DNA of 64,000 nt, from contig CM075772.1 in NCBI GenBank assembly GCA_037974665.1, positions 38,351,052 to 38,415,051 on the forward strand, written 5' to 3'. A program made the translations under genes and the position numbers. The stretch's first letter is position 1, and each line of letters begins with the position of its first letter. Source of the DNA: Ehretia macrophylla. Its lineage: Eukaryota > Streptophyta > Magnoliopsida > Boraginales > Ehretiaceae. The notes beneath the pieces are model-generated. The model saw only the letters and a list, made by a program, of their open reading frames with translations, did not search any database and was not told where the DNA came from. Positions 45,548 to 55,719 of this stretch are shown here, one piece after another.

Positions 45548-46387
45548 CTGTGTAGTGGTAGCAACTCGATCTTTACCACTATCATCATCTTTCTTCTTAT
45601 CATTATCTTTGTTTTTATTTTCATTTTGCAATATTCTGCAAAATCTTTTGATATGCCCCATTTTTCCACAGTGATGACATTTGACATTACTATACTTCCC
45701 TCTTGACTTGCTTCTACTACTTCCTCTATTTTTCGAACCCTTTTGCTTATTCCCCCCCCCCCCCCCCCCCCCCCCCCCCCTAGATTCAGTAACCAGAGCA
45801 TCTGACTCTGAAGAGGAATTTTGTGACTTTTTTCTAGCTTTTTCATTTAAAAGTCTACTTTTAGCTAGATTCAAAGTGATTTCACCATCTGGAGTTGAGT
45901 TACACAATGACATTCTAAATGTCTCCCATGAGTCTGGTAAAGTACCAAGAAGCAATAATCCCTTAAGTTCATCATCTAATTTAATTCCAGTGGCAGCTAA
46001 CTGATTTATAATCCCAAGATATTCATTTACATGATCAGTTATAGGGGTTTTATCTCGATATCTTAAACCTATCAATTGTTTTATCAAAAACAACTTGTTG
46101 CTCCCACACTTTTGTGCATACAATTCTTCAAGTTTGTTCCATAATGTGCGTGCATGTGTTTCTTCACTAATGTGGTTCATTACATTATCATCTACCCATG
46201 TCCTGATATACCCACACACTTGTTTGTGAAATAACTCCCATTCTTCATCAGTTTTACTCACGGGTTTTTCAGTAGTAAACACCGGTAGATAATAATCTTT
46301 CACATACAACAAGTCTTCCATTTTTCTTTTCCACATGGCATAATTCAAACCATTCAAAAATATCATTCTACTTGTATTAACTTCCAT
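45548..46387 (-). CDS. Copia gag (nucleocapsid) protein
   Basis: 280 codons from ATG 46387. The N-terminal capsid-like region has NYAMWKRKMEDLL and is typical of copia gag (UBN2-type). A zinc knuckle CHHCGKMGHIKRFC (C-x2-C-x4-H-x4-C) lies near residues 237-250, followed by a Lys/Asp-rich tail. A run of 29 C on the plus strand (45752-45780) encodes Arg and nine Gly in frame, which is unusual for the family. The start is the first ATG after the 5' LTR. Confidence 0.92.
45752..45780. repeat. 29-base C homopolymer in copia gag
   Basis: Uninterrupted C on the plus strand. Its length keeps the gag frame open. Confidence 0.9.
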
Positions 46388-46433
46388 TATTTATACAAAA
46401 CAACAATTCAACAACCAAGCTTTGAGGTCACTT

Positions 46434-47200
46434 TGTTGGGAGTAAACTCGAAATCAAAGCACAAACAACAAATGCACAGCGGAAATAACACCCTCCCACC
46501 TTGTATAAACCTGTTAGGAAGCAACAAATAGAGCCAACAACAATATGAACAAATCTGAAAATTCCAGAAAATAGAGCAACACAAAGATTTTAACGTGGAA
46601 AACCTCCCCAACGTGGAGAGTAAAAACCACGGGACCGTAGTCAACCAAAAAACTTCCACTATCAACAAATAATGGGTACAAGAGAGTCTTATCTAGTTAC
46701 AACTAGAGGCATACACAATGAATTCACCAAGAATAACATATTCTTGCAAATATAACAACACAAGAGAGATTAAACCAAGAATAGGAGAGAAATCACAAAA
46801 AACGCGGTTACTGTTCACGCAGCAAAAACGGCACTTTGAGAGTTCCGATCTAAAATCTGACCGTACAGATTGAAGACCTACGAGTTGTGAACGTGCACAC
46901 AAAATTTCAGCTCGATCGGACCACAAATGACCCTCCGATTGTCGATTTGATAAAGATGGCGCATACTGAATTTTTTGCTCTCTTTCTCTCTGTTTTCTCT
47001 TTTTGTTTTTTTTTTTCTCTCTCTCTCGTTTTTTTTTTTTTCACTCTCACACACACCACATGACAGATTGACTGATCTGTCTTCACCTTTTTTATTTTAT
47101 TTTATTGTTTTTCTCTTTTTTTTATTTTGTTTTCTTTTGGTCAAAAAGTAAAAGTAAAAGCAAAATAATTACCAACCCACATGAATTGGTCTACACAACA
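46434..47200 (-). repeat. 5' LTR of the gene B copia
   Basis: 767 bp, matching 41605-42373. Most differences are transitions plus length changes in T-rich runs. Confidence 0.95.
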
Positions 47201-47404
47201 GTTTCATCATGTCACCTAATGAATGAAGTGATTTCACCACTAAATAAAAATCCAATCTCTATAGCATAAGACTAGATTTTTGTTGAGTATTTGCAATTTA
47301 GTTAGACTAGCACATTAACTTGGATCAGAAGTCAACATGAATAATCACAGTGGCAGTAACTGTAGATAAGATTTGGCTGATATAGGGCATAGAATAATGC
47401 ATAC

Positions 47405-47549
47405 CGTTAGGGACAAGGTTGTGAACAGTATCCAGCGGGAAAAAATTGTAGACAGCACAAAGATGTTCACCGTCCCAGCAATATCTATAAAACTCTATCA
47501 TCCCTGGGTGCTTTAACAGTCTTTCATGTCGAAGCAAAATATATTCATG
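47405..47549 (-). other. Gene B exon 2
   Basis: 145 bp between CTTTCAG and GTATGC. It encodes HEYILLRHERLLKHPGMIEF and CWDGEHLCAVYNFFPLDTVH (alpha-C to hinge). The same length and phase are found in gene C at 63040-63184. Confidence 0.85.
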
Positions 47550-47651
47550 CTGAAAGAAGACAAAAGACGCATCACTAGTATAATATTGACAATCCAGAAG
47601 AGACACCTAGTAACTAGAGAGTCAAGAATTTTAATTATTCAAATAAGGAAC

Positions 47652-47865
47652 CATCACTCTTGCTAAATTAACTCCCTGGGAACTCTCATCTGAAGCTTCC
47701 CATATCTTCACCATTGAAGGTTGTTTTACCATGCCTAAACCGCGGAAATCTTCCTTTGTACACTTTACCAAATTGGAAAGTACCAACATAGTTTTCTTCA
47801 CGAAGATTCTTAGTGAACTTCAGCACTTCCTTATATTTTATCCTTGCAGCATTCCCAAAGTCCAT
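47652..47865 (-). other. Gene B coding exon 1, one-base frameshift
   Basis: The exon follows GGAACAG and starts ATG GAC TTT. It encodes the N-lobe to the VMVK strand. Its 214-bp length is one base more than a multiple of three; the gene C counterpart is 231 bp and phase 0. The extra base lies near the AAAA at 47723-47727. Confidence 0.78.
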
Positions 47866-47876
47866 CTTTTTGACTA

Positions 47877-49140
47877 CTGTTCCAATAAAAATAGATAGAA
47901 ATAAGACTGAAGGTGAAGAAACTAAAAATCAGTAAAGAGTAGAAGAAATGGAAACTACATTATTCTACAAATTCATCATCAATTTAGATAAGAAGTAGAT
48001 GCCTCAAGCAATGACAACATACATGTAAGTATGTAACTACAAGTAAGTATGCATTACAAAGACTAGGAACTATGCAGCTAGAGAAGATATCCCTATATAA
48101 GGATGGGCAGAGAAGGGTGCGTTCTGCATTATATCCTAAAATTGCATAATCGGGACTCCATTACCTTGACACCCATCCATTACTTTCTAACCTATATCAT
48201 CCAAATTCACCTTCACACTCTTCTGTCCCATAAAAGGAGCAAATGTGTAGCAGAAACCAGTAGCCAGTCACGATATCTTATCACAAATTTAAATGAACCT
48301 CAAGGTATTGAAACAGAATATTTAATTAGCTTATGGAGACAAATCAATTATGCATGCCAACATTGTAGAGACTACAAGTTTTAAGTATTTCCATCACTAA
48401 GAACACGCTCCAATCTCGAATTCGGTCACAGGGATCATATAAATAAGCCTGGGAGTCAACACCCTGATGACAAAAATAAGTTTTAACTCGTCTGAAATGA
48501 AAAAAGTATCACCTTGATACACAATAAGTTACTGTTCCTATAGAAAGCATGCTTACAATTGCATAAACTCCTTTAATTAAGGTTCAGAAACCTAAGGGCA
48601 AAAGCACTCTTTTTTCAAAATTTCAAAGCTTTTATACCTACAAGAGCTACTGAAGCGCCTAAATTCAACATCTTTATATATAAAAGGGCTAAATTTCTTA
48701 ATTTTCACATGCTAAAAAAAAACCATCTTTATAATTATGCATGAAAAATACATAACATACTGAATTGCTAAAAAGGCCAACAGAATTTTCACATGCTAAA
48801 AAAAATTCAAAACAAATAAAAATAAGAAATAAAACACAATCACCATTGTGCACAAGCACATGCATATCTACACATAATTTGAGAAAAAAACGAAGAAAAA
48901 TATAAAGCGTCCAGCTACGAACTTAGGAAGTTTTCAGATAAAAGGCTAAATATTTCTAATTTTCACCCGCTTGAAAAAAAAAACAAAAAGAGAAAAGAAA
49001 AATAATCCAAAAATATATATATAACCATGCATGAAAAATAAATTTTTTTCAAAAGAAAAAAGATAAAGAGCTTTTGAAGTTGATGATGAGATCACAAACG
49101 GTCTTTGGGGTCTCTATAATGGCCGGAGAAGCTTTGAAGC

Positions 49141-49173
<33 letters not shown>

Positions 49174-49260
49174 ACACGACAAAGCAGCTTCTTTTTTTTC
49201 TTTTTTTTTTTGTCAAAGACAAAGCAGCTTCCAAAGTGTGTTTTTTATATTACGTATTCA
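47877..49260 (-). other. Gene B 5' leader and first intron, homologous to gene C
   Basis: Reverse complement of this stretch aligns with 54570-55714, 58968-59066 and 62655-62700, that is, gene C upstream sequence with its two LTRs removed. A conserved early segment (GAAGCTGCTTTGT..., GTTTGTGATCTC near 49090-49230) is probably the 5' UTR exon. No convincing coding. Confidence 0.65.
49143..49172. repeat. 30-base G homopolymer in the gene B leader
   Basis: Uninterrupted G. The homologous position in gene C (near 54620) has only ordinary mixed sequence (TACCTCCTTCAG). Confidence 0.9.
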
Positions 49261-49269
49261 CAACTTCGA

Positions 49270-49840
49270 TCACTGTTGTAACAAACGAATAAAAAAAAGG
49301 GTTTTTCCAATCTATCACCACATGGGGAATTTATATGACATACTAATGATACGCACGTGTCGACGTCCAGCCCAACCCATTATTTACGGGTCCGACTCCA
49401 ATTCGATCTCAATAGTGTTTCACCGCTCATAATGGCATTATTTATGGCAGATTTCACTTAAGACGACAAGAGAGAAAAAAAAAAAAAAACATACACTGGT
49501 TGAATCATACCATGTTATCCTAGTTTTTAGAAAAAAATGGTGAAATTTTCTAATTTTATTTTCTTTTTCAAGGGAAGGTCTAAATAAATCTTAAATTACT
49601 ATAAAAAAATATTGGACATTTTGAGAATTCATCTAGGGACCAATTCCCTCAAATTTTGATTTTTCAAAATGTGCATTTGCTAAATGCAAAATTCAATGGG
49701 TTCTAATTGAAAATTTTGTTGATCTTTTCACGCCAAACTTTTCAACCCTTCTAGTTAATAGTTTATGGTAAATTATACGTTTGTAGGACAATCAAAGATT
49801 AAAAAAATTTGACTACTCACAAATGCCAAAAAATCATTAA
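49270..49840. other. Probable promoter-side spacer of gene B
   Basis: Apart from the G-box nothing specific is seen. A short A run lies at 49477-49490. Confidence 0.45.
49354..49359. promoter_or_regulatory. G-box / ABRE-like element upstream of gene B
   Basis: GCACGTGTCGACG contains CACGTG with the ACGTGTC extension of abscisic-acid response elements. It lies about 130 bp upstream of the presumed 5' UTR of gene B, within the shared intergenic region of the divergent pair. Confidence 0.3.
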
Positions 49841-49841
49841 A

Positions 49842-49985
49842 TAGGCTAGTGGTAGGTTACCCCCTTAGCAATTGAAGACTAGGGTTCGAATCTCATAGCG
49901 GTGGGGGCAGATGGGGTTTAGGAGTTAAAAAATAAAAAATAAATTCTTGGACACCCTAATAAAAGAACATCATTAAGCTTTTTTC
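49842..49985 (+). mobile_element. SINE-like tRNA-derived repeat
   Basis: GGCTAGTGGTAGGTTACC is a good A box and TAGGGTTCGAATCTC a good B box about 32 nt later. A body with CCTAATAAAAGAACATCATT follows. The 3' boundary is uncertain. Confidence 0.6.
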
Positions 49986-51960
49986 CCTCAGGTGATAAAT
50001 TATAACACATCTATTGACGATTGAACTCCATTTTGCTAAGTTCTATATTAAACCAAATAATTGAATTTCAATGAACATTTGAGGAAAATAAAACTTAGAC
50101 AACGTGATGGTAGGAGTAAAAGAATTGATCAAACTTATATTAAGTTTGATAAGAATTGGAGAAAAATCCCAAAATTAAAAATCATTGATTGAAAGTCTAC
50201 AAACCTATTAATTGATCTCAATTTATTAATTGAAATTTATGCATTAGAATTCTATAAATTCATTGTTTGAATTTCACGAAAATTGCAATAATTTTATAAA
50301 TTAATTTAATGGATATTATCTAATTATCAAAACTTTCTCAATTTATTCCTAGGAATACGTTGGATCGATAGTTGATAGTTTGATCGAAATTGTAGAAATA
50401 AGTTAATATGTTGCTAGTTTTAGGAGTTCTAAGAATACAAGAAATTCGAGAATTTAATTAATAGAAGTTATAGGAATTCGAGAAATTCTAGGAATATGAA
50501 AATTCTCGTTGCTAAATTAGATGATACGTATGGATTTGATAGCGTAGTAGAATGACATTGCATGTCATTAAAGTAAAAAAATTCATTCCAAAATAAATGA
50601 TACCAATTAAAATTTACTAACCACAACAATATCCACTAACATTACATGATTATCCAACACGCACCATGCACAATCATTAATTTAAAATAATAAAGTAAAA
50701 TCTAAACTCCGAGATTACCACATTAATTTAAATTACGACATTAATAACAATACTAAATAGCATTTTGAAACTACAACACACAAAATATCATATTAATGAG
50801 ACAATAACCAGAATATGAATAATAAAACTAAAAAACATAGAATCTAATAACTAAAAAAAAAAAGAACATATTATAAATACAAAATAAAAACAAATTATAT
50901 TAACAAAAAGGAATAGTTTATAATTAATTAAATAACAAAAAACAAAAAATAATTATTAAAAAAGACAATATGATAACTAAAAAACTTTAATTATGTATTA
51001 TAACAAAAAATTTAACTATAGAAAATAATAACAAAAAAGAAAACATGAGTTTGTCAGCAATGTGTATGCGCGTTTATGTGAAAGTTGGGTCTTTGTGTGT
51101 ATCAAAATCATATATGTCTATGTGTGTGTATGTGTAAAAATCATATATGGATGAGAGGGAAATAAAGCGGTGAGTGTCTAAGTTTTGTATGTCCAGTTAT
51201 TGAGTGTTGAATAACTTTGGTTCCTATTACAGACATGAGCTTTAAGTAAATGTCAACCAAAATCACCTCCAAAACATAGAGGAAGATTAAAGTGGAAATG
51301 CACTAGTTTAATCAATATTTTTTTCATGAAAGCCAAAGTTTGTGTAGAATTTATCAAACCTCTCTATAATAAGAGCTTAAGCTTAGAAAGTTTTTTTACT
51401 ATAGTTTCTTTTTGATAGTTTTACAATATCTAGACTTAAATAAATAAATAAAAATCAAGAGTTTGAATTTTAGCACCTAAGAGTTAACATTTTAGGGCCT
51501 ATTTGGAAGTATCTTGTTTTTTTTTTTTTTTTGTAAAATAGTTTTCTAGAACAATTTTCGAAAATAATTTTTAAGATTAAAAAAACAGAAAATTTGTTTA
51601 AGTATAATTGCTTTTAGAACAAGTTTTTAAAATGAAGATATACTTAAAATTATATGAATAATTTTTTTTCTTTTATTGAACTACAAATTATTTTATTAAA
51701 TTAATTAATTAAGTTATTAATTATAATTAAATAAATAAAATGATTAACTAATAAATTAATAATTTTAAATAATTTATAACCAATTAATAAAGTAAATTAG
51801 TAATGAATATTTTTATAACAATAAAGATAAAGGACCCGCAAGATAATTAATCCAAATAAATTTCACCCTTTTATCTAAAAATTAAGTATTCACACAGGTT
51901 TGATTGAATTGGTGCGCAAGTACAAAATGCCAATATGTGCAGTGATTGGTGAAACACACT
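49986..51960. other. Very AT-rich spacer between genes B and C
   Basis: No gene or structured repeat is supportable. Long A-rich stretches occur at 50560-51050. Confidence 0.6.
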
Positions 51961-51965
51961 ATTAA

Positions 51966-54355
51966 GGCCAACTCCAATAGATTTCCTATTTTTTCTCCAT
52001 ATGTAGAGAATTTGAATCATTTCTCTACATCTAGGGATTTTTTATTTTAGTTTTACTCCAACAGCTTCTCTACATCTTATTTTAGAGAATCTCTATTTCA
52101 ATTTCACTCCACCAACTTCCTTACCTATTATTTTAGAGTATCTCTATTTCAGTTTCACTCCAATATCTTCTTATAAATCTATATTTTTTGTATTTTTAAC
52201 ACATTAAATCATATACAATTGCATTATAATTCTGAGCTAAATTGTATATATTACACAATTTTAGTGCAATAAAGGTTTTGGAGAAAAAATGACAAAAATG
52301 GCCACAAATACTAACATTTGGAATAATTTTTGGAGCAATACTGAAAGAGAATGGTAGAACGGCTTTGAAACCAGCAAATTGAAATTGAATTTTGCCAAAG
52401 CGAGTGTGAAAACGAATTCAAAACGCTGAAAAATCTTGAAATAGGCTTGGTCAACTTTTTGTTCAATGGTCGACAGTCAAAGTCAACCAAGCCGGTCAAA
52501 GTCAAAGTTCAGAGTCGAAGTTCATCTATAGTGCCCATTTTCGAAAAAGGCAGACACGTGGTCCACAATGCGTGCAAAAAGCAAAAATAAAAAATTCTTA
52601 GTGTTGAAGCGCGCTCGAGCGCTCCAAATCCGCGCTCGAGTGCACTATTCATTAGCGAGCTATAAATAGTACCTACAATGCTGATTTCGATAAAACGGAA
52701 GTGAGTTTTCGCCATTTGCTTTGTATATAATCAGTTTTATTCATTTTTAGCTTAAGAATAGGTTAGTTTGGTTTAGTTCAATCCTAAAATAAGGGCCAGA
52801 CTTATGGACTAATGCCATAACTTCGGAGAAATCGAGCCAGCCAAATCAAGACATGCCTAAACTCGGTAACTTTTATTCTTGATTTCGATTTTCGTTTTGT
52901 AATTCAAAACATGACACTTTAGACCCGTTATTTCTGGAATGATAAATAAATGAGGATATTTTTGTATATATTTATATTTAGATTAATTAAAGTCTCGTAT
53001 TCTTTAATTACTTAGTATTATCAATTAATTATACGTATATTTGTAGTTAAGATATAATTAATCAATAATACATATACACTCAGTTTTGTAAACCAATGGC
53101 AATATAAAACTACCTTGGATGGATTACAGTCCGGTTATACCGATACGTCCAGGTTACGTAAATGAAAGATTAATTGTGAGATTGGATACAATTCAGTTGT
53201 ACCAACACCTCCAGTCTTGATAATCAATTAATCTTGTCACTTACGTATTCGAGGCCAACTTAAAAAATGGGAGCTTGTAACCCTATTTTTGAATGATTTA
53301 TTCTTTTAATTTAAATCTATAATATTATACTTAAATCTTCCGATCGAATTTACCATTCCAATCATGAATCTGCTAAATTAAATTAACCACTCTTAGACTA
53401 AATTATTTTATTTTCTTTTATTTACCACAACTTTTAAATACATTCATGGACTCTTGGACTTAATTAAATTCATCCATAACGGGAAAGTCAAACAAATCAT
53501 AAACTAAATTATTAACTTGAAACTGTTAACTCCAGTCTCCGTGGATCGATCCTATACTCACCGCAACTAGAGGTAATTCGAGATAAACACTATTTTTAAT
53601 TATTTAACCCATTAGTTTTTATCGTAAAATGACACGATCAACTTCCCTATTTTAGGGATTCCATATTTTTATTTTATTCTAAAATCTCTCATTATTTTAA
53701 TTTAAAACTTTTTTATTAAACTTTTTTATTTATATTTTTTAATTGTTTATGATATTTTTTTTTATTTTTAATTATTAAAAATATGACTATCGGAGATTGT
53801 TATTTTTTGTTTAAAAAAGTGGAAGTTGGGTTTAAGATAGTTATAGGGAATTTTTTAGCATATTTACATGTGGAGATATTAAAAGTTGAATGTAGAAATC
53901 TCTACATGTAGAGATGGTGGTAGGAATGATATTATATCAATTCTAACACTTTCACTATTTTTTTTCACTACATGTAGAGAATTTGAATAATTTATTTACA
54001 TCTAGAGATTCTTTATTTCAGTTTCCCTCAAACAGTTTCCCTACATCTTATTTCAGAGAATCCTTATTTCAGTTTTACTTCAACAACTTTTCTATTTTAG
54101 GAATTCTTTATTTTTGTTTTACTCCAAAACTTTTCTTTATTTTAATTAAACATATTATTTTAATTTTAAAACTTTATTATTAAACTTTTTTATTTATATT
54201 TGTTAGAAATATTGAAAGATAAATATAGAGATAATTGTAAGGATACTATTAAAGATAAATATCTCTAATAATATATTTACATAAAATAAATATCTCCAAT
54301 AATACTTCTACATATAAAATAAATAAATATGTAGAGAATGGGTTAGAGTTGATCT
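51966..54355. mobile_element. Cluster of small TIR-family copies, one split by a 1.4 kb insertion
   Basis: GGCCAACTCCAATAG (51966), repeated CTACATCTAGGGATT / TTTCAGTTT(C/T)ACTCCAA lines, and the inverted motif CTCTACATGTAGAG (53895-53912) mark the same family as 8480-9110. One copy seems to run from 51966 to about 53940 and a second from about 53947 to 54355. The family pattern breaks off near 52165 and resumes at about 53640. Confidence 0.5.
52170..53638. mobile_element. Probable LTR-derived insertion, ends undefined
   Basis: It differs in character from its flanks: repeated GTCAAAGTCAA motifs, two CGCGCTCGAG(C/T)G blocks near 52612-52640, and CTATAAATAGTAC (TATA-like, 52660). A pair of similar lines (GGATTACAGTCCGGTTATACC and GGATACAATTCAGTTGTACC) lies near 53115-53200. 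TCCGTGGATCGATCCTATAC near 53535 resembles the tail of gypsy-type LTRs. No TG/CA border with target duplication could be set. Confidence 0.4.
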
Positions 54356-54569
54356 ATCGGACTAGATTCGAAATTGGTTTTGTTTGGACTTAAATAATGG
54401 GTTGAGGTATCCGACAAAAATAACATAATGATAATGAGTTGAGGTTGTGTCGGGCCCGAGCTCGTGCGTCATGTAAACCCCATCATGTAGTGATAGAAAT
54501 ACGCTTTTAAAGTTAAAATCTCGTTATCTCTTTAGTATGCGTTAAACGCTGTTACCCTTCAATGAAAAA

Positions 54570-55714
54570 AAAAAGAAGAAAAAAACACACACACTTTAAA
54601 GCTGCTTTGTTGTGGTGTACCTCCTTCAGAGCTTCTCCTGTCCTTTTGCAGATATAGGTCCTCAAGTGCAACCAAACTAGTATGTGATCTCGTCTTCTAC
54701 TTCCTTTTTCTTTATTATTTTTCCATATCAATATGTTTTTCGGTTTAATTTTCTTTTTTGGTTTTTGTTTCTTCTTTTCCTCCTCCTCTTTTTTTTTTTT
54801 TTTAAGCATGTGAAAATTAGAATTTTTAGCTTTTTATATGTAACTTGTTAACTTCGTGGCTAAACACCCCCCTCTGTTTAACATTCTGTAGGTTCATGTA
54901 TGTGCAGGAAGGTGAGTTTTTATTTTTTATTTTTTTCTTTTCTTTTAGCTTGTAAAATTTCTTTTAGCCTTTTATGTACGAAGTTGTTAGCTTTTGGGCC
55001 CTTGTGGCTCAACTTTTTTTTTTATAAAGGAATTATGCATGTTTAATTTATATTTTATGCACAAAGATTTTTTTTTCTTTTCTTTTTGTACTTTCGTATT
55101 CTTTTCTTTTAGCATGTGAAAGTTAAGAATTTTAGTTCTTTTATAAATAAAGATATTGACTTTAGGCGCTTCAGTAGCTTTTGTATGTATAAAGGCTTTG
55201 AAATTGTGAAAAAGAGTGCTTATGCACATAGGTTATGCAATTGTAAGCATGCTTTATATAGGAAAAAATGACTTATTGTGTACCAAGGTGCTAACTTTTT
55301 CACTTCAGACAAGTTAAAACTTATTTTTGTCATCAGGGTGTTGACTGCCAGGCTTATTACATGATCCCTGTGATTGATTTTGAGATTGGAGTGTGTTATT
55401 AGTGATGGAAATACTTAAAACTTATAGTCTCTCTGTCATCATCAGAGTGTTGGCATGCATAATCGGTTTGTCTCCATAAGCTTATTAAATATTCTGTTTC
55501 AATACCTTAAGGTGCTTTTAAGTTTGTGATGATTCTATTACGTGCGTGATGTCGCGAGTGACTACTGGATTCTGCTACACATTTGATGGAAGATTGTAAA
55601 AGTGATAGGGGATGATATAGGTTAAAGAGGAGTTGATGGGTGTCCAGGTAATGGAATCCCCTCGACGCAATTTTAGGATACAAGACACCCATTCTTTGCC
55701 GATCCTTATATAAG
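54570..55714 (+). other. Gene C 5' leader/intron, first part
   Basis: Homologous to the reverse complement of about 49230-48092. Shared marks include AAGCTGCTTTGT, AGTATGTGATCTCGTC, the GCTTTATATAGGAAAAA region and GGTATTGAAACAGAATATTTAA (as its complement). It stops exactly at the solo LTR. Confidence 0.65.
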
Positions 55715-55719
55715 GATAT

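Larger units (their letters stand above)
41605..47200 (-). mobile_element. Ty1/copia (Tork/Tnt1-like) retrotransposon in intron 2 of gene B
   Basis: 5596 bp element with LTRs 41605-42373 and 46434-47200, TGTTGGGA...CAACA ends and perfect duplications GTTTC at 41600-41604 and 47201-47205. Gag and pol lie in one minus-strand frame of about 1333 codons, interrupted only by an amber codon. The LTRs show about 30 substitutions by eye over ~765 bp (near 4%), so it is much younger than the copia in kinase A. The leader between the 5' LTR and the gag ATG is only 46 nt. The site after the LTR (AAGTGACCTCAAAGCTTGG) is not the usual initiator-Met primer site. Confidence 0.95.
37897..47876 (-). pseudogene. 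Pseudokinase gene B (RLK/Pelle family, ZED1-like features), frameshifted
   Basis: Coding exons on the minus strand: 47865-47652 (start ATG 47865; acceptor at 47876), 47549-47405, 40854-40718, 40592-40475, and 38270-37897 ending TAA. All introns have GT/AG borders and, from exon 1 on, phases agree. The total is about 328 residues, a bare kinase domain. The glycine loop region is YVGTFQFGKVYKG and the ATP Lys is kept (MVKIWE). The catalytic loop reads VRNIAAAHIVVDE (Asp to Asn, Asn to His) and DFG reads GFG, so it would be catalytically inactive. The C-lobe has KKSDVFAFGVVLLNLITKR. Such decay, including His for Asn, recalls plant ZED1-type pseudokinases that act as immune decoys; that role is an inference. 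Exon 1 has one extra base near 47719-47735 relative to gene C, breaking the frame. Confidence 0.82.

Noticed and set aside
49049-49292. Poly-proline or poly-glycine peptides
   Set aside because: Produced by the 30-G run in a non-coding leader; gene C has no comparable frame.
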